Below are positions 33,702-42,969 of a stretch of 64,000 nt of DNA, piece by piece; the stretch's first letter is position 1, and every line of letters starts with the position of its first letter. Source of the stretch: Magnaporthiopsis rhizophila (Eukaryota; Ascomycota; Sordariomycetes; Magnaporthales; Magnaporthaceae); the NCBI GenBank assembly GCA_003049465.1, contig PYSS01000037.1:1-64000 (forward strand), given 5' to 3'. Below the pieces are notes generated by a model that made no database searches, had not been told where the DNA came from, and saw only the letters and a list, made by a program, of their open reading frames with translations. The position numbers were made by a program, and so were the translations under genes.

Positions 33702-35258
33702 TCAGGATTGCTTCTCTGCTGTGGCCCTTCCCCAAGCGCCCTCAAACGAGGCCTGGACATTGGGTACTAGCACGGTGCTGGCGCTGTCGTCCTTCATCTC
33801 GTTCTCCCAGTTGCTCGAGTAGACGACGGCGGCAAACGCCTCGAGATCGCGGACGGCTTCCATGCTCTGTAGGTAGCGGTTAGGCATCGCGTTCCCGATG
33901 GCGTGGGCCTGGCGGGTCAGCGACGACAGGATCTTGGGCAGCTGCACGGTCGTGGGCGCGGGGCCGTCGGCCCGCGCCGCAAACACCGTCTCGGCCAGCT
34001 CGCCGTCGGCCATGGCGCCGAAGCCGGCGTCGAGCAGCAGTTTGAGCACGTGCGAGAAGGGGGGCGAGTCGATCAGGTCCGACGTCTCGTCCACCAGCCG
34101 CCGGAGCGCCGGCGGCACGGCCACGGTCGCGGGAGGGACCACAACGGCGCTCTCATCGAGGGCTGCCGCGCTGTCGTCAAGAATGCCCGACTCTCTCAGT
34201 ACCGACTCTTCCTCGCCCGCGGGCGGCAGCAGGAACCTGAGCCAGCCCGCTCCCGTCTCGACCTCGGCGCGGACCCGGGAGGTGAGAGCGCCAAAGGCTT
34301 CGAGCGAGAGGTCGTCGCGCGGGCTCAAGTGGCCAAAGGCCCGCGCGACGGCCGCCTCGACACGGGTCCTGACGTCGATCCAACCTCGGTTCAGCAGCCA
34401 CCAACTCAGCGTCAGGTAGCGGCGGTTTATCTCAAAATCGCTGCCGTACGACAGACGGTCAGGGCCGCCGTCGTCGTTGTCCTCGAGCCCGATGGCGGCC
34501 TGCGCCGATCCGGTGGCGAGAGCCACGACGCTGGACAGGTAGCTCCGACGCCCCAGCAGGTTCAGCTGGACGCGTGTGAACATGGTAAGCAGAGCGAGAG
34601 TGTAGAGCAGTGTGTAAGCCCTCGTTATCGCTGCGTGAGGGGAAATTTCCCGGCGTATTAGCACAGCCGTCGCATGAGGCGATCAACAGGGAGAGAGGTC
34701 TGTCTGCAAAACAACGCACAGCTTACTGCCAGCTCGTCCCAGAGCTGGCGCTTGGTCTTCCTCCTGGGGCCATCGGCGGTTGGGTTAGGTTCGGGAGACG
34801 GGCCGCCGGCAAGGCTAGACTGGCCGTCGTCGTCGGTTAGCGTCGTGTCGGCGATGCTTGGCGGTGTCGACGAGGTGAGCGGCCTGGCCTTCATCTGCTG
34901 GATCTGGTACGTGATCTCCTCCGTGTTCATGGTCTCGAGGATGTTGGTGGCGGCCGTGGGCAACAGGGCCAGCACCGTGAAGGTGCAGTCCTCCTGGTTC
35001 TGCTCGAAACGCCGGCGAAGGCTGTGCGCATGGCGAAGGGGAATGGTTAGCCAAGCGTCCGCGTCTCTCTCTCCCGGGTCCGGCAACGGGCACTGCTCAC
35101 TTCTCCTTGGCGATGCGGTCGCTGCTCATGCGCTCGCGCGCGTCGCTGATCTTGCCGAGCACATAGCGGGCTGCGATGTAGCCGGCGCTGACCACACCGG
35201 CGCCGACGGCGATGGGGGTTCTATTCCGGCGCAGCCATCGCCGCGTTGCAGAAAGCAT
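33702..35258 (-). CDS. PEX3: Peroxin-3, peroxisomal membrane biogenesis factor
   Basis: Exons 35258-35101, 35021-34720 and 34630-33702 (minus strand) encode 462 residues. Pex3 is the peroxisomal membrane anchor for Pex19 and its membrane-protein cargo, and in yeasts also docks pexophagy and inheritance receptors (family knowledge). The N-terminus MLSATRRWLRRNRTP is followed by one membrane span (about 14-35). Then come RRFEQNQEDCTFTVLALLP, the KRQLWDELAVSSITRAYT stretch across the second splice junction, LLTMFTRVQLNLLGRRSYLS and the C-terminal NRYLQSMEAVRDLEAFAAVVYSSN block. The second donor is GTGCGT, not the nearer GTAAGC, because only that keeps frame and the conserved S-I-T-R. It is head to head with ATG101. 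Confidence 0.92.
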
Positions 35259-35978
35259 CGCGACGGGGCGGTGCGTCGGGGGCCGTGAGGCTGGGGTTTG
35301 GGAGCAGCTGGCGTGATTTTCTTTACTTTCTTCTTCTTATTCTTCTTCTTCTTTATTTCCCCTTATTGTTTTGCTTCCTTTATGCTTTTTGGCCGCAGTT
35401 CTCTCGCGCGCTCGCGTGGTTCGCCTCCAAAGCTCGAGGTGCCTCGGCCCCCTCCACTGGCTCTTATTGCAGGCAATTTACTGGGATGGTGTGCAGCCGT
35501 CGGTACGTAGGTTTGGCAGGCTGCGGCTCCTGAAAGTCAGACCCACAACTTGGGCTTGGTGTGAGCTCCGCTCGTGTTCACCCAAGACTGGACGAGTCCC
35601 GAGGTACATACAATTTAGCACGGACTTGAGAAATGGATGCCAAGGAAGCTGCCAGGCACATGTATCCCCAGCTGAGATGAATTGCATCACTACAACGCTG
35701 GTGCGGGGCTTTTCCCGCCTTTGGCCGCTATAAGCAGAAGCAAAAAAACACCACCATCAATCACGAGGATTGGAGCGCGACGGAGAACAAAAGACGCTGC
35801 GACAAACCCCGTATCAGCCGAGCCGTTCTTTCCCTCCTCGCGATACCACCGCAATCGGCACATACCTTGGGCGGTCCAGCACATCCTTTCTCTGATTGCC
35901 CAGGGGGAGCTGCAGTCCCCGCTTCGTACACCTGCATCGCCAGCGCAACCACCACCGCCACCCCAACCAGTTGTGCCC
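35259..35978. promoter_or_regulatory. PEX3/ATG101 divergent promoter region
   Basis: This 720-bp interval separates the start codons of PEX3 (-) and ATG101 (+). It has a pyrimidine-rich stretch on the plus strand (about 35318-35395, TTCTTCTT repeats), which is purine-rich in the PEX3 direction. No specific factor site can be supported. Confidence 0.55.
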
Positions 35979-36827
35979 ATGGACCAACGAAGCCCTCCTG
36001 AGTTTATCCTCGAGGCCTTTGCCGACCCGTCGACGGTGCGAGATGTCGTTCGTGGTGAGTGGGCCTGTACACGACACACTCCCCTCCCCGCCCACGCCGC
36101 CCGGCCACCATTTACGTACCTGCCTCTTAATCAAGGTACCTACGTACCTCTCTGTCTAGGTAGGTACGTATCTTACTAACCAGCCCTTGCAGGCATCCTA
36201 CATACCATCTTCTTCCATCGCTTCTTCCCCTCGGTGCAGCCGCAAACCCGCGAGGTCCTAGACCTGACCCTCCCCCTCGTCGACGATGTCGAGCTCGAGA
36301 CCATGATCGACCAGCGCGCCGCCGCCCTGGCCCGCCAACTCGATGCCGCCCAGTCGCACCAGCACCACCCTTCTGGCGGCGGCCGCGGCCAGATCTCGGT
36401 CCAGTTCTTCGAAAAGAAGCGCCGTAAGACCTGGCTGGCCATGCGCGGCGACGAGGAGGTCTGCTGGGAATGGTGGACAGTCAAGGTCACGGTGGCTGAG
36501 CCCCGAACCGAGAGCGGTGCGTTGCGTTGCGTTGCGTTGCCTTCTTTCCGGCCCTCCCCTCCTCCCCTGGTTCCCGAGGAGAAAGACACGTGAAAGAAGT
36601 TCTTCTGATGCCTGTTCGCCCTGAAATCTCGCGCCGCCCGATTAGAGCGCGCAAAGGTTCGCAAAGCCACCGAGGCCACGCTTCTCACCACCACGACCAA
36701 GATCATCACCTTCGTCAACACCCACAAGGATCATATCCCGCCCATAACCACGACCGAATCGAACCCCTTCCCATACCAGATCACGGTCAACCAGAAGGAG
36801 TCAAACTTCAGAATGGGCATGTACTGA
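35979..36827 (+). CDS. ATG101: Autophagy-related protein 101
   Basis: Exons 35979-36054, 36193-36516 and 36646-36827 encode 193 residues, a usual fungal length. Atg101 is a HORMA-fold protein that pairs with Atg13 in the Atg1/ULK initiation complex; budding yeast lacks it (family knowledge). The protein starts MDQRSPPEFILEAFADPS and continues GILHTIFFHRFFPSVQP. It has LPLVDDVELETMID, FFEKKRRKTWLAMRGDEEVCW and KDHIPPITTTESNPFPYQI, and ends at RMGMY. Intron 1 (branch CTAAC at 36176-36180) contains a cluster of TAGGTAC palindromes. The donor of intron 2 lies at the head of a GTTGC tandem array. It shares its 5' region with PEX3. Confidence 0.93.
36516..36540 (+). repeat. (GTTGC) pentanucleotide array at ATG101 intron 2 donor
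   Basis: GGTGC followed by four perfect GTTGC units (36521-36540). The 5' splice site GTGCGT (36517) overlaps the first unit, so similar GTTGCG hexamers recur every five bases. Confidence 0.85.
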
Positions 36828-38109
36828 TTCATGCAGGAATCTGTACGACCAAATCCTTGCCCAGCTCCTTTGGCCATGTCGTGTCCCAGGCCTGTCAATG
36901 TAACCCAACGCTGCCGCTTGGAGCCGCATGCCGCGGGACTAGCCGCTCCAAAACACGGCCATCGCACCGAGTCCGGTTCATCGTCGGAACGTGATCGCCG
37001 TTGCTTGGGTCGCAAAACTCGCACCTGTCGAGATCGGCCAGTCAGCTTCGGCACCCGAGAATAAGCGTCATGTCCTGAGCCCTGATGTCAAAACCTTCTA
37101 TCGGTTTCTTGCCGGGGATATCTTCGTCCGGGCCTTGCTTCGTGTCAATGCCGTTGACCTCCACGATCTTGTGCGCTAGGTTATCCAGATCGTCTGACGG
37201 GCATGGAGGAGAATAACGCGAGAGATTCTGGTAAAATAACAACCGCGCCTCAGATTCATATTGCTCTGCTGGTAAGAGTCAAGGAGAAACGGTATCAAGT
37301 TGGGACAAACAGTATTAAATCAGTAGGCATAACCGTTGCCGTCCATTGTCTATTCGTTCTCCCGCCCTCCCTACTTAGACCAAAAACATCGAATCGGAAC
37401 CAAGCCAGAAAATACAAAGTCGGCTCCCAAATGACAACATAACCGACATCCTATCATGCTTGCCAATACTGGTTTGCTCCAGACATCATCATGATTCGCG
37501 TAAACAAGAACCAAGAGAAAACAAGGCAAAAGGCACTAGGGAAAAAGGAAAGGGAAACAGGAAAAAAAGAAAACGAACAAGAAGGGGAATAGTGCAAAAT
37601 ACGATAAAGCCGTGGTAGAACAATTGTCCAACACTGTTGTCCAGGCCTCAAGATCCAGAACAAACCATTCTTCCCAAGTCCCAGTACAGATATGTCAATG
37701 GGTAATGAGACAGAGTAGGTCTGCCGTAGCAGGGAAGGCAAAGCAACAAATAAGGGTAAGAAAAGGCAGGCAAATACCCAGGCACCTATGAAAAGCCAAA
37801 AGGACGATAAGCAAAAAGAAAAAGAACTGAGCTGGATAGAGCGTGTTCGTAGACACTGATAATACGGTCGCTGTTGGGCTCGTTGGGCTTCACCAGGGTG
37901 TTGAGGGTGAGCGGGTTTCATAGTCGGCCTTGTCCCCTCACAAGAGGGGCATAGGAACGAACTGGGCGAGGACAAGATGTGGCAGGGAAAAGGAAAAAGG
38001 GGCCATAAGAATAAAGAATGGGTATAAACAGGTCATGAGCCGCTGTCGGGAAGCCCAAGGCAAACGGGACCAACCAGTCGACCACGATAGGTTAGTCAAG
38101 TTGCCCGAC
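36828..38109. other. ATG101-forkhead convergent 3' region
   Basis: About 1.28 kb between convergent stops. It should contain two 3' UTRs. The short open frames on both strands show no conserved motif, and I see no structured RNA or repeat. Confidence 0.6.
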
Positions 38110-40386
38110 TTAGAAGCTGGTCGTGTAGCTGCGACCTAGCCCGGGCTTTCCAGACGATTTTGTAGTGCGGGATGGCTGTCCGATTTTGTCGAAGCCCTGG
38201 GTTATGTCAACACCTGGGAAATCGGTTGCTTCTTCCAAGAAGTTGGTCGAGCAGAAGTCGTCAATGTTGAGCCATGTGTTCTCGGCATCCGCCGGCATGG
38301 CTGGCAACTTCGCTGGAGACTGCAAAAACACCTTGCTAGGCGAGGACGGCAAAAGGCCACCCACGGGCATTTTGCTGGGAGAGTCTAGGGTCGTGGCCGG
38401 GGAGCGTGTGGCTTTGAGGAGAGGAGCCGACGCGAGGGGCCGCCGGGAGCCTGAATTGGTGATTTCGCCCAGAACACCCGTCGAGTTGGGCCGCTCCAGG
38501 CGCGGCCGCTTCAGGCTCCGCTTGACTGGCGACCCGTCCTCTACCGAGGGGAAGATGGACGGCAAAGTCGAGTCTTGGAATATGTCGAAGTCGGCAACGC
38601 CCGACGTGTCAACCCCGAAACCGAAATCGTACACCGAGGGGTCAAAGTGATAACCTCCCGGCGTACCCCAAGCATTCTCCTGCTCCGGCATATCCAGAAC
38701 CCTCCGCAGTGGAGAGTCAACCATGCGTTGAACCTTGGCGCGGTGGAGTCTCAAGTTTGTGTTTGGTGAGACGGACGGTGGCGGCCTTGGTGGTGGTACG
38801 AGCTTGACTGCCGGGGTCAATGGCGGGAGCATCTGGCCAGCATCGTAGCCAGCTGTCTGGCGAAGGGGCGACGATGACTGCGGCACGAAGCCGCTCCGGG
38901 ATCGCCCCTTGGAAGGGCTTTCATATGAAGAGGCGCGCAACCGTGCAATCTCCTCCTCGGCGCGTCCTCGCTTGATGCGTGGGCGGTCGGCTTCCGAAGT
39001 CAACAGCCGCCCGTTCTGCTTGGATCGGAGAACGGATGATTCTAGGGACGAGATATAGCCGCTATCATCCATGGAAGCAAATTTGCGCTTGTGCGACTTG
39101 GCGGCCGACGATTCCCGGTGGTGTGAGGTTGGAGGGGGTGGCGGCGTGTTCCTGCGAGGCTCCAGGTGTCGAGGGATAGGGGGTGAGGAGTGCATCGCGG
39201 CAGCAAGAGGCGAATACCCATTTGTGTCGGCCAGAGGCTCGGTAGCGGCGGCGGCCGCTTTTTCCAAAGCCTCGTCGGCAGCTGGGTTGTCGGACACGGG
39301 AATCGTGGCGTCGGATGACGGCTCTTGCTCCAGCGGAGCGGGCAGAGCAGGATTTGGGGTGTTTGAGACGACAGGTGTCGCCGCAGACGCGAGCTGCGTG
39401 GGAAGAACGGGTTCAGATGAGCTAGGAGGCGGCGGCAAGGATGCCTCAAGCACAGTTGACATGACTGAGATGTTGTCCGAGGCAGAGATGGACTTCCTGG
39501 CGAGCTTCTCCTTCATAAAGAGGTGCTCCATCCCCGGCTCAATAGCCCAGTAGTTGCCTTTGCCCGGATCGTCTTTGGGGCGCTCGTGCTTGATGAAGTT
39601 CTTGTTCAAGCTGAGGTTGTGACGGATGCTGTTTTGCCAACCGGCGTCGTTGGGGCTGTAGAATGAGAAGTTGTCCGAGATCCACTTGTAGATCTGGGAC
39701 AGCGTCAGGCGCCGCTGTGGAGAACGCAAGATCGCCATTCCGATAAGCATTGCGTAGCTGTGTCCTGGTTTAGTGCCGTCATCGACAATAGGTGGGAACG
39801 AATCGTGCGGAGGCAGAGGACCAGCGTCGAGCCTGGGCTTCTTCTGCGGCCGGTTGTCCCTGATCGGAGGGGCCTCGAGCAGTCGTTTGCCAGACGGCTT
39901 CTGGTAGAAGGATTCGATGGACAAGTTCAGGGGCGGCGGGACAGGGTACATCATCGAGGCTTGGTAGTTTTCCTTTCCGAGGTGGCCCGGTGCGGCGGCC
40001 GAGGCACTGGCAAATGTGGGCTTCTGCGCGACCGTTTTGAATCGAGACATGACCGGCTGCTTCTTGGGAAGTGAGTCGGAGGGTTCTGGTTGCGTGCAAG
40101 GTGGCATTATAGAGACGGCCCCGATATTGGTCTGTGATGCTTTCAAGGGAGCCAAAGGGGCGCCTCCTTGGGATGCTGGCTTGAACGGAGACTGCCTCAC
40201 AGCAGACATGTTGTGGTTCGGGGGGTTGAAGATGACGTTGCGATTGCTCGGCTGGAGCGCCCTTCGCGGGGCAGCGGAAGTCGGAGGCATCGGTGCGTGG
40301 CTAACGATGGGCGTGGTCTCGTCGAAGAAGCCGTCCTGGAATATCTGAAGAGGCTCCAGTGGAGCAAAACGCTGGTTTCTGGCCAT
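38110..40386 (-). CDS. Forkhead transcription factor, Sep1/Hcm1-like
   Basis: An uninterrupted frame of 758 residues from the first ATG at 40386 (MARNQRFAPLEPLQIFQD). The forkhead DNA-binding domain is at about 205-294 (genomic 39505-39774). Its motifs are MAILRSPQRRLTLSQIYKWI, WQNSIRHNLSLNKNFIK with the recognition helix, then DDPGKGNYWAIEPGMEHLF. Forkhead factors of the fission-yeast Sep1 and budding-yeast Hcm1 type drive periodic cell-cycle genes (family knowledge). The match in domain and architecture is my recollection, so orthology is tentative. The first motif reads KPGHSYA where KPPYSYA is canonical. A basic QKKPRL segment (about 181-186) could be nuclear localising. The long C-terminus is rich in SP/TP sites, consistent with CDK control. 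Confidence 0.85.
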   Translation of the reverse strand: MARNQRFAPLEPLQIFQDGFFDETTPIVSHAPMPPTSAAPRRALQPSNRNVIFNPPNHNMSAVRQSPFKPASQGGAPLAPLKASQTNIGAVSIMPPCTQPEPSDSLPKKQPVMSRFKTVAQKPTFASASAAAPGHLGKENYQASMMYPVPPPLNLSIESFYQKPSGKRLLEAPPIRDNRPQKKPRLDAGPLPPHDSFPPIVDDGTKPGHSYAMLIGMAILRSPQRRLTLSQIYKWISDNFSFYSPNDAGWQNSIRHNLSLNKNFIKHERPKDDPGKGNYWAIEPGMEHLFMKEKLARKSISASDNISVMSTVLEASLPPPPSSSEPVLPTQLASAATPVVSNTPNPALPAPLEQEPSSDATIPVSDNPAADEALEKAAAAATEPLADTNGYSPLAAAMHSSPPIPRHLEPRRNTPPPPPTSHHRESSAAKSHKRKFASMDDSGYISSLESSVLRSKQNGRLLTSEADRPRIKRGRAEEEIARLRASSYESPSKGRSRSGFVPQSSSPLRQTAGYDAGQMLPPLTPAVKLVPPPRPPPSVSPNTNLRLHRAKVQRMVDSPLRRVLDMPEQENAWGTPGGYHFDPSVYDFGFGVDTSGVADFDIFQDSTLPSIFPSVEDGSPVKRSLKRPRLERPNSTGVLGEITNSGSRRPLASAPLLKATRSPATTLDSPSKMPVGGLLPSSPSKVFLQSPAKLPAMPADAENTWLNIDDFCSTNFLEEATDFPGVDITQGFDKIGQPSRTTKSSGKPGLGRSYTTSF

Positions 40387-42969
40387 GATGACCGGACGGC
40401 CAGCGGCGATTCGGCAAGAGGGAGGCCTGCGGTGATAGTAAATTGCTCCCAGCTGCACAGGACCTGAAAGCGTAGGTAGTTAGTATGGGAGGGTTCAAAA
40501 ATGACCAAGAAAGATCCAGTGCGGGGACCAAGCGATTCTCCTTCAGGGTTTTTTCTCCCACCCTTCTTTCTTGGGAGACAAAACCAAATGATAACAAGAA
40601 TATTAATCATATGACAGTAACACATCAATGTGCCACACGAGAGTGCAAACAATAGAAAACAGAAAATGAGAGCGAGCGAGATGTTGATTTGCCTCTGGCT
40701 GACCTTGTGAGTGGGTTTGGGATGTCGCAATTTACACACAAAAAAAAAAAAGCGACGGGGAGATGGACGTGGGCGGTTGTCCTGGGTTCGTAATCGAGAT
40801 CCGGCAAATGTGAGGGAGAGCGGCGGTTTTTCTCCGTTGAGGTTCTAAGGCCTGGCCTCGGGGGGTTGTCTTTCAGCTCATAAAGTCGTCGAGGCCGAAT
40901 CGAGGAACGTCATCGACGAGGCGAACGAGGCAAAGTCACGGAATTGCCTCCGATGAGATGGCACAGTTGGCAGCGAGTCGGTGGGTAGCTGGTGTCGAGA
41001 TGCGATAGTGGAGGCGACAAAAAAGAAGGGGAGGAGAGCAAATAGGTGGGTGTGGGAAAGGGAGAAGAGATGAAAGAAAAGGGATGGATAAGAAGGGCGG
41101 GTAGCGGGGAGAGAATGGGAGGGAGGAATGCACAGGCAGAGCGAATGGAAGCGAGCGTGCGTGCGGGGGCGCGTGGTTGGCGGAATGGGCTTGGGTGACA
41201 AGAGGCAGCACGCAGCCCACAGCAAGAAGCACGGCAAGCAGCAGGAGAAGAGCCGGTTGGAAGGTCTGGTGCATGCAGGTTCACAGGCCGGGACGGGACA
41301 GGAAAACCGACGACGTATGCGGTGCCCTGTCCACCCTCATCGAGCGGCGCTTTTGCTCTTGTGGGGAGGGGCCAGGCCAAGGAAAGGGGATTGCGAACGG
41401 ACGAGAGCGAGGGGAGGGCGAAGGAGGATCTGACGGTGTGGTGTGGGCCTGGTTCGCTCTTGGCTTGGCCAGCTCACCACGACAGGCCCCAACCAAGGCC
41501 TGGACCTTGGGGGCCTGCCTGCACACCCGAGCGTGCGGCTTGGGCAAATGGATTGGCCAGCGTAGGCACGAGCTGATACGGGGCGTCTAGCTGCGAAGGC
41601 CGGCTAGCTGCGCACGCGCACCGGCTGGCGAGTCTCAGAGTCTCGATGGAAGCGGGTGCGCCCACCACCCTTTTCGCCCAAGTCCGTCCAGAGTGCTACC
41701 CGATCCAGGAAAAGCCGAGTTATTGCTGCGTCGAGCCTGCTCTTAGCCGACAGAGCTTATGGGTCCGCATCATGCAGCCCCCTGTAGGCCCCCAAAAAAC
41801 CTGTCCTTGCCTGCGCCTCCTATTGGCGATTCCGTCATTGGACCAGTCACCACCCCGTGGGCCGCTTCGCTTCTTTTTGAGTTGGCGCGTCACACGCGTC
41901 AGAGTCGCGTTCGCTCTCCTCACTCCACACGCGCCGGCTTCCCGCCATGTTTTGAAAAAAGTACGCTTTCATCCAATCAATCCTCATCATGCATCGCAGC
42001 CTCCAACCCTGCAGCCTTTTTTGACACCACCCAGCTGGCCGCAACAAACCATCATGAGATAGAATCAAGGATAAAAACTGGGGAATGAGAAGCAGGAGGG
42101 AAAAGAAACAGGAGACAGAAAAAAACAGAATGATGCCGCCAAAGCAACCGACACACAGACCTCGAGAAAGGTAAGGTCGATTATGTGGGAGACCGAGAGT
42201 TTACCTGGGTGATTTGTGGCTGCGTCAACTCGCCCCCTAGGTAATTCTACCTGCAGGACCGGAGGAATGCACTGCATCGACGGTTTTTTTTTTTTTTTTT
42301 TCTCCTGCCTTGACATTACTAAATGGGTGGTCATTTGACTGCTTGGAGGCTGGGCTATGCGAGAATGGGAATGGTCACCTCAAGAGGGGAACCCGTCCTG
42401 GTGCGTGACATGACTGCGGACAATATGTATGCCCTCTATGCCCCAGACCCACCAGCCCAGCGAGCATCATCAAGCCCCCCTTCCCCGGGAGAAGGAGAAG
42501 AGAAAGAAGGAGAACCAGAAGCCAGCGGAGACCTGGTTGTGGGTACTATCAGATGCCGACGTGCGGCGGGAGCCTGGCCCATTACGGGCGGGGCAAATTT
42601 ATGGCACTGATCGCGAGACCAACATGGGAGAAAGAAAAGGAAGGGAGGAAAGAAGAAGTTTATTCGATTTTAATAATGAGAATAGCGGTAAACAAGACGG
42701 AAAAGAAGACGGAAAGAAATATTTGAAACATTTACTTGACTAAACTAAACCATTTGCGAGAGAACAGAATCCCTCGCCCCCCAAGACCCACCCCACCCCC
42801 AATGGTAATTACAGGTGCAGTGGGCTCTCGGGCATGAGTCGCTGGGCTTGTGGTTGGGATGGCGTCGGACGGCTCCAACTTTCCGGCCATCGCATATTCC
42901 AAAATCCGTCCAATTGGGGCACTCCCGACGCAAACCCTTGAGATAGACCGTGCGCAACTCAAGCTCAAC
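40387..42969. other. Forkhead upstream region and PAN1 3' flank
   Basis: A 2.6-kb interval between two minus-strand genes; most is upstream of the forkhead gene, where regulatory genes often have long leaders. It has polypurine stretches near 41030-41130 and an 18-T run at 42284-42301. Several open frames of 60-150 codons exist on both strands but none shows family features, and they read as GC-rich shadows. Confidence 0.55.
42284..42301. repeat. T18 homopolymer
   Basis: Eighteen T residues in the intergenic region upstream of the forkhead gene and downstream of PAN1. Confidence 0.9.

Noticed and set aside
40387..40458. N-terminal extension of the forkhead gene to 40458
   Set aside because: The open frame extends there but starts with GTG; the first ATG is at 40386, giving MARNQRF.
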